Below are positions 16,558 to 25,063 of a stretch of 64,000 nucleotides of DNA, in pieces. Source of the stretch: Thalassotalea insulae (GTDB lineage: Bacteria; Pseudomonadota; Gammaproteobacteria; Enterobacterales; Alteromonadaceae); the NCBI RefSeq assembly GCF_030161395.1, contig NZ_BSST01000001.1, positions 2,418,001 through 2,482,000 of the forward strand, in the 5' to 3' direction. The position numbers were made by a program, and so were the translations under genes. The notes below the pieces were generated by a model, which was not told the DNA's origin, did not search any database, and was given only the letters and a program-made list of their open reading frames with translations. Numbering within the stretch: the stretch's first letter is position 1; each line of letters starts with the position of its first letter.

Positions 16558-18782
16558 TGAATTATAAGTTAAGCAAATCATTATTGGCATTAGCCATTGC
16601 TGGCGTTTGTAATGGAGCAATTGCCGAAGATAACCTTGATAGTGATATAGATACGGCGAATAAAGAATACTTAGAGCGTATTCAGATCATTGGCCATGAT
16701 GAAAAATTACGGACTGAATCAGGTTCCGCGACATTAATCGGTGAAGCAGAATTGGAAAAGTTTAAATTCGATGATATTAACCGGGTGTTATATAACGTTC
16801 CTGGCGTCAATATCAGAGAAGAAGATGGTTTTGGTCTGCGCCCTAATATTGGTTTTCGTGGCGCAACACCTGAGCGTAGTAAAAAAATTACCGTGATGGA
16901 AGATGGTGTTTTGATTGGTCCTGCACCATATTCAGCGCCTGCGGCATATTATTTTCCTATGATGAATAAAATGACCGCCTTGGAAGTATTTAAAGGACCG
17001 GCAGCAATAAAGTATGGACCTAATACTGTTGCTGGAGCCCTTAATATGACTACCCGACATATTCCTGATGGTAGTGAGGGCGAAGTTGATTTTTCATTGG
17101 GCAGTAATGGCTATCAGAAGGCTAAAGGTTATTATGGTAATACTAATGGTAGATTTGGCTACTTAGTGGAGGTGGTGCACCTTCAGTCTGACGGCTTTAA
17201 GGAGCTTGATGGTGGTGGTGATACAGGATTTGATAAAAATGATGTGATGACCAAGTTCAATTATGATCTGTCGAATAATGGTTATAGTCAGTTAGTTGAA
17301 CTTAAATGGTCTTACGCTGATGAAATTTCAGATGAAACTTATTTAGGGTTAACCGATGAAGATTTTCAACAAAATGCTAATCGTCGTTATGCTGCCAGCC
17401 AGCTAGATAAAATGGATTGGCAACATCAGCAAGTTCAATTGACGCACTTTATTGGTAATGAGCGGTTTGATGTTACTACCAGGATATATCGTAATGATTT
17501 TAAACGTTCCTGGTATAAAATTAATGGCTTTAAAAACGGTCTAGTTCATCGTGATTTACAGGAGATTTTGGCCAATCCTGATGATGAAATCAATACTGAT
17601 TTTTATCAAATTCTTACAGGTGTTCGCGATAGCGAAAAGGAATATCAGAAAATTATTTTAGGTGATAATAATCGCAAGTATTATTCTCAGGGGATTCAAT
17701 CTGAATTATATCTAGACTATGACTTTCTCGGCTTGGTGCATGAATTCAATGCTGGCGTTCGATTCCATCAGGATCAAATTAAGCGTCGTCATACCGAAGA
17801 TGCTTACTTGATGGAAAGTGCTGAGTTGCGATCAGATGGCAGTGAAACGATTGCAACCACCACTAATTTAGAGAAAACAGATGCCTGGTCGGTCTTTATT
17901 AAAGATAAAATATTTTATCATGATCTTGAAATGACATTGGGTGTGCGTGGTGAGTTTTTTCAGTCAAAATATCAAAATCAAGCGCCAGGGCAACAAGATG
18001 ACTGGCTGGAAAAACACAGCAAAATTTGGTTACCGAGTTTTAGTGCTTTTTATAAGTTTTCTGACAAAGCCGGTATGTTTTTTGGCGTTCATGAAGGTTT
18101 TATCCCAACCAGCCCTAAAGAGCATCCGGTAGTTGAAATAGAAAATAGCGTTAATTATGAACTTGGCGCACGCTATAAAGATAATGGCACTCAGGCTGAA
18201 GCGGTAGTTTTTTATAATAATATAAAAAACCTTAAGGAAAGCTGCTCATTTTCGGCGGCGGCTAGTTGTGGGGATAACCTTGATGCAGAGTATAACAGTG
18301 GTAAAGCTGTAGTTTATGGCTTAGAGCTGACACTAGGACATAGCTTTGCTCTTAATAGCCTGTTTGATATGCCAGTATCGCTAACTTACACCCATACTCA
18401 ATCTGAATTTTCCAGCGCCTTCACTTCGGATTTTCCAATGTGGGGGATTATTGAGAAAGGTGATAATTTGCCCTATCAGCCAGAGAATCAGTTATCACTT
18501 AATCTTGGGTTAGCGGCGAGTGCTTGGCAAGTGAGCGTTACTGTACGTTATGTTGATGATATGCTTGAAGCATCGGGTGATGATGTTTTGCTCTCCGATG
18601 TAATGGCCGAAGCCCATACAGTGATTGATGTTTCTGCCAGTTATGAAATAGGTGATTATGGTAGTCTTTACCTAAAAATTGATAACTTGATGGATGAACA
18701 GGAAGTCATCAGTCGCCGTCCTTATGGTGCTAGACCAGGCAAAGCACAGCAAGCCTTTATTGGTTATCAGTACAGTTTTTAG
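16557..18782 (+). CDS. FecA-like TonB-dependent receptor, copy 1
   Basis: 741 residues: signal peptide (ending near GAIAED), plug domain with NVPGVNIREEDGFGLRPNIG, FRGATPERS and the FecA-like APYSAPAAYYFP stretch, then a 22-strand-type barrel ending GYQYSF. FecA-group receptors carry ferric citrate-like complexes. The mature N-terminus is short (about 30 residues before the plug), so there is no FecA-style signalling domain for a FecR/FecI pair. It is translationally coupled to imelysin copy 1. A near relative, same length and order, is at 26267-28516. The exact iron source is not shown by sequence. Confidence 0.88.
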   Translation: MNYKLSKSLLALAIAGVCNGAIAEDNLDSDIDTANKEYLERIQIIGHDEKLRTESGSATLIGEAELEKFKFDDINRVLYNVPGVNIREEDGFGLRPNIGFRGATPERSKKITVMEDGVLIGPAPYSAPAAYYFPMMNKMTALEVFKGPAAIKYGPNTVAGALNMTTRHIPDGSEGEVDFSLGSNGYQKAKGYYGNTNGRFGYLVEVVHLQSDGFKELDGGGDTGFDKNDVMTKFNYDLSNNGYSQLVELKWSYADEISDETYLGLTDEDFQQNANRRYAASQLDKMDWQHQQVQLTHFIGNERFDVTTRIYRNDFKRSWYKINGFKNGLVHRDLQEILANPDDEINTDFYQILTGVRDSEKEYQKIILGDNNRKYYSQGIQSELYLDYDFLGLVHEFNAGVRFHQDQIKRRHTEDAYLMESAELRSDGSETIATTTNLEKTDAWSVFIKDKIFYHDLEMTLGVRGEFFQSKYQNQAPGQQDDWLEKHSKIWLPSFSAFYKFSDKAGMFFGVHEGFIPTSPKEHPVVEIENSVNYELGARYKDNGTQAEAVVFYNNIKNLKESCSFSAAASCGDNLDAEYNSGKAVVYGLELTLGHSFALNSLFDMPVSLTYTHTQSEFSSAFTSDFPMWGIIEKGDNLPYQPENQLSLNLGLAASAWQVSVTVRYVDDMLEASGDDVLLSDVMAEAHTVIDVSASYEIGDYGSLYLKIDNLMDEQEVISRRPYGARPGKAQQAFIGYQYSF

Positions 18783-18809
18783 TTGCGAGTGACATTAATG
18801 GATAAATAC

Positions 18810-18840
18810 AAGGGATAGATCAATACACTATCCCTTTTTT
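18810..18840 (+). terminator. Terminator after receptor copy 1
   Basis: AAGGGATA (18810-18817) pairs with TATCCCTT (18829-18836), followed by TTTT. It closes the first imelysin-receptor unit. Confidence 0.75.
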
Positions 18841-18958
18841 ATGTATAGGATGTACGGTATAACGCGGGTTCAGGACGAACAGGAGCGTATATGTATAGGA
18901 TGTACGGTATAACGCGGGTTCAGGACGAACAGGAGCGTATATGTATAGGATGTACGGT
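18841..18958 (+). repeat. Tandem direct repeat, 50-bp unit, 2.4 copies
   Basis: Units at 18841-18890 and 18891-18940 are identical; a partial third copy of 18 bp runs to 18958. Each begins ATGTATAGGATGTACGGT. Perfect identity suggests recent duplication or an active dispersed element. No spacer structure as in CRISPR is present. Confidence 0.95.
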
Positions 18959-18989
18959 CAGTTTTTTTGTTCCTGACAAAAACTAAGTA

Positions 18990-19063
18990 CCTGCGTCCAT
19001 GCAGGCAATGGTGAAATTGCAGGAGCATCATTTCGTGTCTGTATACGACTGCATGGATGCAGG
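18990..19063. repeat. Inverted repeat element in the spacer before the desaturase gene
   Basis: CCTGCGTCCATGCAG at 18990-19004 and CTGCATGGATGCAGG at 19049-19063 are inverted copies with one mismatch, separated by about 44 bp. Together with the adjoining 50-bp tandem repeat this fills the 352-bp gap 18783-19134. It looks like a small non-coding dispersed repeat of the REP/MITE kind, inferred from structure. Confidence 0.7.
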
Positions 19064-19134
19064 AGGTAGGGCGAAGCAGGACGCCAGAGCCGAGGATGTA
19101 ATATTAACGAATTAGTTGGTTTTTATCGGGTAAA

Positions 19135-20115
19135 ATGACAGTGTTTGATTTTCTATCGGCCAATATGCAGGAATTAACCCAGTACCTGTTTGATGCCAAT
19201 AAGCGCATTTACTGGGGTTACTTAGTTTCTGCCATCTTGCTTGCCGTGCCAGTGTTTTTATTGCAGGCGAAAAAACAGCAACAAGCAGCTTCGGCTATCG
19301 GCTTTTTCTCATTTTTAATGCCGAAAAAAATCTATCTGTCACAATCTGCCCGTAATGATTACGCCTTGTTAGTGATCAATAAGCTAATCAAAGCTGCGCT
19401 TTTTCCGATGGTCATTTTGACCATGGCACCGATTGCCATCTGGGTAACAACCTTTTTGGAAACTGTATTTGGCAAAATAGAGTACCTGCAACTGTCAGCC
19501 ACTTCCGTGATGATAGTTTTTACACTGTGCTTGTTTATTTTTGATGATTTTACCCGCTTTTATTTACACTATATTTTGCATCGTATCCCGATATTGTGGG
19601 AGTTTCATAAGGTGCATCATTCGGCGCGGGTCTTAACACCTTTTACCATTTATCGTTCTCATCCGGTAGAAAGCTATTTATATGCCTGCCGGATGGCGTT
19701 AACTCAGGGCTTTGTGGTTGGTCTTTGTTACTATTTCCTTGGTCCAACATTAAAAATGATTGATATTGTCGGCGCTAATATTTTTGTCTTTGCCTTTAAT
19801 ATTATGGGTTCGAATTTACGTCATAGCCATATCTGGCTGTCATGGGGCGATAAAGTCGAGCGCTGGCTAATCAGTCCGGCGCAGCATCAAATCCATCATA
19901 GTGACGAACCAAGACTTTGCCATTCAAATTTTGGTTCCGCGTTATCCATATGGGATCGCATAGCAGGTTGTTTTACCTTGGCTTCTCAGGTTAAAGAACT
20001 CACTATCGGTATCGGTAAACAAACCGCTGAGCATGACAAGCTAATCAACATTTATTTCTCGCCTTTTAAACACGCATGGCAACGTATTTGGCATAAGAGG
20101 CGTTTTAAAAGCTAA
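19135..20115 (+). CDS. Sterol desaturase / fatty-acid hydroxylase family membrane protein
   Basis: 326 residues. Hydrophobic segments lie near 28-44, 78-108, 122-140 and 192-222. The histidine motifs of the di-iron membrane oxidase family are complete: H145-x3-H149, H158-xx-H161-H162 and H251-xx-H254-H255, with further H176 and H230/H232. Such enzymes hydroxylate or desaturate lipids or small hydrophobic molecules using O2 and two irons. The ribosome-binding site before ATG 19135 is weak. It lies between the two halves of the iron locus, right after a repeat element, so it may be an unrelated insertion. Substrate unknown. Confidence 0.85.
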   Translation: MTVFDFLSANMQELTQYLFDANKRIYWGYLVSAILLAVPVFLLQAKKQQQAASAIGFFSFLMPKKIYLSQSARNDYALLVINKLIKAALFPMVILTMAPIAIWVTTFLETVFGKIEYLQLSATSVMIVFTLCLFIFDDFTRFYLHYILHRIPILWEFHKVHHSARVLTPFTIYRSHPVESYLYACRMALTQGFVVGLCYYFLGPTLKMIDIVGANIFVFAFNIMGSNLRHSHIWLSWGDKVERWLISPAQHQIHHSDEPRLCHSNFGSALSIWDRIAGCFTLASQVKELTIGIGKQTAEHDKLINIYFSPFKHAWQRIWHKRRFKS

Positions 20116-20467
20116 ATAAAATAGCTCTTTTATCGCGATAGCTCTATGTGCCAGTGCTGCATTGTGGGGTAATTCCTGTTGCTCAACGAATAATCAAGAG
20201 GCTGTGAGCATCAGGCGATTAGCAGCTGGAAATTTAGTAGCTGCTATCTGTAATTGGTTTTCATTGCAGAAATAGATCTATTAAGACAGCCCTACCTTTA
20301 CCATTAAGAGCTATTTTCAATTGGATAGTCATTAAATTTCCTTAATATCGCTTTCTTAATGAGAATTATTGTTATTCTTATTGATCTTGTTATTTAACTT
20401 AGTTAGTATCCACACCATAATATTAATGATACCAATTCTTATTTGTATTTAATTTAGGGTGTTTACA
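20116..20467. other. Intergenic region with hairpin and two Fur-type boxes
   Basis: About 350 bp without a gene. TAGCAGCT (20220-20227) and AGCTGCTA (20239-20246) form a hairpin without a T-run. The right half is A/T-rich and holds the two Fur-type boxes listed next. I see no convincing small reading frame. Confidence 0.6.
20357..20449 (+). promoter_or_regulatory. Two Fur-type boxes before the canonical imelysin gene
   Basis: The first is at about 20357-20382 (TAATGAGAATTATTGTTATT), matching the AATGAGAATNATT half of the Fur motif. The second is at about 20427-20449 (ATACCAATTCTTATTTGTAT) and shares its ATTCTTATTTGT core with the box at 29650. The double arrangement suggests tight iron repression of the operon starting at 20468. 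Confidence 0.6.
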
Positions 20468-21856
20468 ATGAAGTTCAGCTCAGTAACAAAAATTTCCGCT
20501 GCATTGCTAATGGCGATGTCGTTAACTGCATGTGTTGATGATGGCGAAGATGGCGCTGCAGGACAAGCCGGTGCTGCTGGCGTAAATGGCACAAACGGAG
20601 TTAGCAGTTTTGTTACTCGCGACGATGTTTTAAAAACTAATGCTAATATCGCTTATGCTGCCTATGCTGATGCGCTAATTAGTGCGCAGGATTTACGTGA
20701 TGCGGTTAATGAATTAGTGGCTGCTCCAAGTGAAGTAACTATGACTGCAGCAAAACAAGCCTGGCTGGCGGCACGTGAACCGTATGGACAAACAGAAGTC
20801 TATCGTTTCCGTGAAGGACCAATCGATGCATTGAAAGCCGATGGCACTTTTGAAGATGGCGAAGGCCCTGAAGGTAAAATAAATGCCTGGCCGCTAGGTG
20901 AAGCGATCATTGATTATGTTGAACCTGTGGTTGATGGTGATTCCGGTCCGGAAAGTCCTGCAAATGCTTTAGCTGATAATATTATTGCCAACATTACCGA
21001 ATTTCCGGTGATCAATGCCGAGACATTAACTTCTACTTTTGAATTTGGTGAAGACGAGCGTAATGTCACTACCGGTTATCATGCAATTGAATTTTTATTA
21101 TGGGGTCAGGATTTAAATCAGGATTTTGCTGGTGCTGGTCCTCGTGATGCATCAGGTGGTCAGCGTCCGGTTTCAGATTATTTCACTACACCTGGTAGTT
21201 GTACTTCTGGCCAAATGGCAGCGGATGAACAAATTTGTCAACGTAGAGGTCAGTATCTGATCGCAGCGACTGAGCTATTAATTGCGGATTTAACACCTGT
21301 AGTAAACGCCTGGGCACCGGGTGCCGGTGAGCATTATCAAGCCTTTATTGCCGGAGGTAATGTTTCGTTAGCAAAAATGCTTGAAGGCATGGGGCGCTTA
21401 AGTTTTGGTGAATTAGCGGGCGAGCGCATCAATATCGCGTTAACGACTGACTCGCAGGAAGATGAACATTCATGTTTTAGTGATAATACTCATAGAGACA
21501 TTTTCTTAAACGCTAAGGGTGTACAAAACACTTATAACGCCTCTTATGTTCGCATCAATGGCGAAGTGATTGAAGGGGCTTCGATTCATGATTTATTAGT
21601 GAAAGAAGGTCATCACGAACTTGCTAATGAATTACGTGGCGCATTAGAGTCAACCATGGCTGCGGCAGCGGTTATCGATACCAAGGCAAAAACAGGTACG
21701 CCATTCGATGTTCTTATTCAACAAGGTATAGATCAGCCAAATGTCGTCGCTGTAATTGACGCGCTAGTAGAGCAAACTGATGTTATCGAGCAAGTGATCG
21801 ATGCCTTAGGTGTTAGCACCAACGACTTAAGACAGGATACTGAAGAAGATATTTAA
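20468..21856 (+). CDS. Imelysin-family lipoprotein, copy 2 (canonical GxHxxE), collagen-like stalk
   Basis: 462 residues from ATG 20468, chosen because AGGG lies about 9 nt upstream; a GTG three codons earlier is possible. The lipobox is LTAC. The next residues form about seven Gly-X-Y triplets (GED GAA GQA GAA GVN GTN GVS), a short collagen-like stalk. The imelysin domain follows with AWLAAREPYGQTEVYRF, NAWPLGE and the intact GYHAIEFLLWGQD motif (H205, E208). This is the IrpA-like, iron-regulated type. It should bind iron or an iron complex at the membrane surface. DHOR genes follow after a terminator-like hairpin. Confidence 0.85.
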   Translation: MKFSSVTKISAALLMAMSLTACVDDGEDGAAGQAGAAGVNGTNGVSSFVTRDDVLKTNANIAYAAYADALISAQDLRDAVNELVAAPSEVTMTAAKQAWLAAREPYGQTEVYRFREGPIDALKADGTFEDGEGPEGKINAWPLGEAIIDYVEPVVDGDSGPESPANALADNIIANITEFPVINAETLTSTFEFGEDERNVTTGYHAIEFLLWGQDLNQDFAGAGPRDASGGQRPVSDYFTTPGSCTSGQMAADEQICQRRGQYLIAATELLIADLTPVVNAWAPGAGEHYQAFIAGGNVSLAKMLEGMGRLSFGELAGERINIALTTDSQEDEHSCFSDNTHRDIFLNAKGVQNTYNASYVRINGEVIEGASIHDLLVKEGHHELANELRGALESTMAAAAVIDTKAKTGTPFDVLIQQGIDQPNVVAVIDALVEQTDVIEQVIDALGVSTNDLRQDTEEDI

Positions 21857-21879
21857 TATTAAATAGATACTTCATGAAC

Positions 21880-21907
21880 AAAAAATAGGCCTTAGTGCCT
21901 ATTTTTT
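21880..21907 (+). terminator. Hairpin between imelysin copy 2 and the first DHOR gene
   Basis: AAAAAATAGGC (21880-21890) pairs with GCCTATTTTTT (21897-21907), an 11-bp stem with its own T-run. It could be a full or partial terminator. Confidence 0.75.
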
Positions 21908-21923
21908 GCTTATTTATCATCGT

Positions 21924-21939
21924 AAATGAGAATTATTCA
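21924..21939 (+). promoter_or_regulatory. Fur-type box at the start of the first DHOR gene
   Basis: AAATGAGAATTATTCA fits the left and central parts of the Fur motif and ends 2 nt before the GTG start. A separate iron-controlled promoter, or Fur roadblock, within the cluster is possible. Confidence 0.5.
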
Positions 21940-21941
21940 AA

Positions 21942-23633
21942 GTGAGTGGTAAGGTGAAAAAACGTATAAATACATTGAGTTTAGCTGTTTGTTTAAATTT
22001 ATTTTTAGTGGCTTGTGGTGGTTCGTCAGGTGGGGGAAAAACAATTGAGCCGACTGAGCCAGTTACTGAGCCGCCAACACCGACACCGATAGTAGATCAT
22101 AGTGGCCTGACGCCATTAGTTGCCGATGAAATCAGTGAACAGGAATATTTAGCTGGTGGTGATGCTACCTTGTTTGTAGCTAATAAAGATGCATTCAGTA
22201 CTCGCCCTCAGGCAATTGCCGATAACTTTCAGCATGACGGTTTTTTTACCTCGGGTGATCACTTATTTCGTACACCACACAGTGATATTGGCCCATTGCT
22301 AAATACCGGAACCTGTCAGGGGTGCCATGAAAATGATGGCCGTGGCGTAGTACCTAAAACGCCTTTAGATCCCATGCTAAGTATGCTGGTTAAAATAGGT
22401 GATGACACTGGCGCAGCAGATCCTGTTTATGGCGATCAAATTCAACCATTTGCTGAACAAAGCTTTACTTCAGCAGATTTTGATTCGGGTCTATCTCTAC
22501 ATAATGGTTCCGTAAACGGTACTGAACTTTATGGTGAAGCATTTCCATTCGTTGAATATCAAATGATTGAGGGTAAATACCCAGATGGCAATGGTTATCA
22601 ACTGAGAAAACCAATTTATAAAGTTCGTGATTTAAGTTTTGGTCCATTTAAAGCTGATATTCATTTCTCACCGCGTGTCGCGCCACAAGCTTTTGGTGTT
22701 GGTCTGTTGGCGGAGATCCCTGCCGAGAATATTTTAAAACTTGCCGATGAAAATGATGCAAATGGTGATGGCATTTCTGGCCGTGCATCTATGGTAACAG
22801 AAGCTGTTTCGGGTCAGCAGAAGCTTGGTCGATTTGCTTATAAGGCGCAAAATCCAACGGTGCTTCAACAAACTGCCGGTGCCTATAATGGTGATATCGG
22901 TATCTCAACCAGCGTATTTTCTGGTGAACCTTGTACTGAACAACAAATTGCCTGTCAAATGATTGCGGAGCAGGAATCTAAAGTCGGTACAGAGGTTGAT
23001 TTTACTGATCGCGAACTTGCATTAGTGGAATTTTATACCCGGGTGTTAGGGGTACCGGCGCGCCGTGGCTATGATGCAGACAATAATCTCTGGCAAGATG
23101 ATATCAAGGCCGGCCGCCAATTGTTTTTCGCCAGTAATTGCGTCGGTTGTCATACCCCTCGACATGTCACTGGCATTGCGCCGGGCAGTGTTTTGGGGCA
23201 GTTAACTTTGACGGGTTTGCAAGACAATGCCGAACCAATTGCCATGCTGTCTGAGCAGACTATTTTCCCGTATACCGACTTGTTATTGCATGATATGGGC
23301 GGAAGTTGTCAGGTTACCAGGGAGACGATTGATCAGCAGGTTTGTCATGACGATAGTGAACAATGCCTGTATGTTCAACGCTGTGAAGGTTTGGCTGACG
23401 GTCTGGTTCAAGGTGATGCTTCCGGTAGTGAATGGAAGACTCCGGCGTTATGGGGTTTAGGTTTAGTGCAAACGGTAAATCCTGAATCAACTTTCCTGCA
23501 TGATGGCCGGGCACGCACCATCGAAGAAGCTATCTTGTGGCATGGCGGTGAAGCTCAGGCCAGTAAAGAAGCTTTTATGGCGTTATCATTAACAGAACGT
23601 CAGCAATTACTTGCTTTCCTGGGAAGTTTATAA
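21942..23633 (+). CDS. Di-heme oxidoreductase (DHOR) family lipoprotein, copy 1
   Basis: 563 residues from GTG 21942; GTG 21954 would give the neater signal start MKKRIN. Lipobox LVAC, then a Pro/Thr linker. Two c-type heme sites are visible: CQGCH (125-129) and CVGCH (400-404). Typical DHOR segments include GPLLNTGTCQGCH, FSPRVAPQAFGVGLLAEIP, ANGDGISGRASMV, YTDLLLHDMG and FLHDGRARTIEEAILWHGGEA. This family is distantly related to MauG-like di-heme peroxidases and was formerly called thiol oxidoreductase. It probably moves electrons to or from an iron ligand on the periplasmic side. A second DHOR gene begins 3 nt later. Confidence 0.85.
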   Translation: MSGKVKKRINTLSLAVCLNLFLVACGGSSGGGKTIEPTEPVTEPPTPTPIVDHSGLTPLVADEISEQEYLAGGDATLFVANKDAFSTRPQAIADNFQHDGFFTSGDHLFRTPHSDIGPLLNTGTCQGCHENDGRGVVPKTPLDPMLSMLVKIGDDTGAADPVYGDQIQPFAEQSFTSADFDSGLSLHNGSVNGTELYGEAFPFVEYQMIEGKYPDGNGYQLRKPIYKVRDLSFGPFKADIHFSPRVAPQAFGVGLLAEIPAENILKLADENDANGDGISGRASMVTEAVSGQQKLGRFAYKAQNPTVLQQTAGAYNGDIGISTSVFSGEPCTEQQIACQMIAEQESKVGTEVDFTDRELALVEFYTRVLGVPARRGYDADNNLWQDDIKAGRQLFFASNCVGCHTPRHVTGIAPGSVLGQLTLTGLQDNAEPIAMLSEQTIFPYTDLLLHDMGGSCQVTRETIDQQVCHDDSEQCLYVQRCEGLADGLVQGDASGSEWKTPALWGLGLVQTVNPESTFLHDGRARTIEEAILWHGGEAQASKEAFMALSLTERQQLLAFLGSL

Positions 23634-23636
23634 GCA

Positions 23637-25055
23637 ATGAGAGTGAGTGGTTGTTTATGGCTGTTAGCCTGGCTGAGTTTATTTACCGGTGGCTGTTCAC
23701 GCACTGAGGTGCCTGAATTTTCTCAGGCTGAGTGGCAGCCTGGCGGTAAAATGACCCATAAACGCTTGTCTAAACGTAGTTATGTTTTTGCGGGGCAAGC
23801 GGCCAGTAAGCAGCAACAGCTGGATTTTTGGACCGGTTTTTCATTATTTCGTGACCCCTGGGTGATCGCGCCAAGTTCGACTAAAGATCGTGATGGCTTA
23901 GGGCCGTTGTTTAATGCCCGTTCCTGTATTGCCTGTCATAGTGATGGCAGTCGCGGAAAGATGAGTCAATCAGGCGAATCACTGCCTACTTCACTGGTGT
24001 TGCGGGTTGGTAGTACCACTATTGCCAATTATGCAAATAACCATGCTTATGGTGGGCAAATTCAGCCAAGGGCGATTCGTTTTAATCAGGGAGAAGCGCA
24101 ACACAAGCCTCAAGGTGAAGCCTGGTTACAGTTAGACGAGAGCGTAGAGCGTTCAAGTTTTGCTGATGGCGAAAACTACCAATTAACCAGACCTCATTAT
24201 CAGCTGACTAAAATGGCGTTTGGGCCTTTGCCTGAACAAGTGACGGTTTCGCCACGTTTATCACCAAATATTTATGGTGTAGGGCTACTGGATGCTATCA
24301 GTGAGCAGGATCTACTACAGCAGGAAGATATTGCAGATAGTGATAAGGATGGTATCTCTGCTAAATATAATCGGGTATTAGATGTCATAACCGGTGAGCT
24401 GTTAATTGGACGTTTTGGTTTAAAAGCAAAGCAGCCATCTCTTAAACAGCAAATTGCTGCCGCGTTTCGTGATGATATCGGTATTACCAATAACTTGTTT
24501 ACTGAAGAAAGCTGTACTCAACAGCAGGTTAATTGCCAACGTGCCGCGAAGATAGGCGGACATAGCTCAGTAGAAATTCCGGACAAATTGCTGAACTTGG
24601 TAGTAAGTTTTAACCGCTTGCTAGGAGTGCCTCCAGCGCGAGATCTCGAACAAAAAGAAGTACAACATGGACGAGCCTTGTTTTATCAAAGTGGTTGCCA
24701 TTTGTGTCATACCCCGAGTTACGACATTGCAGAGGATTATCCTGATGCGGCTATCGCAGGTCAGAAAATCTGGCCATATACCGACTTAGCTTTACATGAT
24801 ATGGGAACTGATTTAGCTGATGGTATGTTGGAATTTGATGCCTTTGGTCAGGAATGGCGGACTCCACCGCTATGGGGCATAGGATTGCAAGCCGACATTG
24901 TTGGCGAGCAAAGATTATTACACGATGGCCGCGCCCGTTCGGTTAGCGAAGCAATTTTATGGCATGGCGGTGAAGCTGAACAAAGCCGTCAGTATTTTAT
25001 TCAACTTAATCAAGCAGAGCGCCAGGCATTAGTGCGTTTTGTAAATTCGATATAG
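23637..25055 (+). CDS. Di-heme oxidoreductase (DHOR) family lipoprotein, copy 2
   Basis: 472 residues, a shorter relative of the gene before it. Signal peptide with a probable lipobox at FTGGC. Heme c sites are CIACH (97-101) and CHLCH (354-358). Shared blocks are VSPRLSPNIYGVGLLDAIS, DKDGISAKYNRV, WPYTDLALHDMG, EWRTPPLWGIG and LHDGRARSVSEAILWHGGEAE. It follows DHOR copy 1 by 3 nt and precedes imelysin copy 3 by 8 nt, so this is one transcript. The pair could form a heterodimer or pass electrons in series. Confidence 0.85.
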   Translation: MRVSGCLWLLAWLSLFTGGCSRTEVPEFSQAEWQPGGKMTHKRLSKRSYVFAGQAASKQQQLDFWTGFSLFRDPWVIAPSSTKDRDGLGPLFNARSCIACHSDGSRGKMSQSGESLPTSLVLRVGSTTIANYANNHAYGGQIQPRAIRFNQGEAQHKPQGEAWLQLDESVERSSFADGENYQLTRPHYQLTKMAFGPLPEQVTVSPRLSPNIYGVGLLDAISEQDLLQQEDIADSDKDGISAKYNRVLDVITGELLIGRFGLKAKQPSLKQQIAAAFRDDIGITNNLFTEESCTQQQVNCQRAAKIGGHSSVEIPDKLLNLVVSFNRLLGVPPARDLEQKEVQHGRALFYQSGCHLCHTPSYDIAEDYPDAAIAGQKIWPYTDLALHDMGTDLADGMLEFDAFGQEWRTPPLWGIGLQADIVGEQRLLHDGRARSVSEAILWHGGEAEQSRQYFIQLNQAERQALVRFVNSI

Positions 25056-25063
25056 GATATTCC

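Noticed and set aside
18841..18958. CRISPR array
   Set aside because: The repeats are directly adjacent with no spacers, and no cas genes are present.
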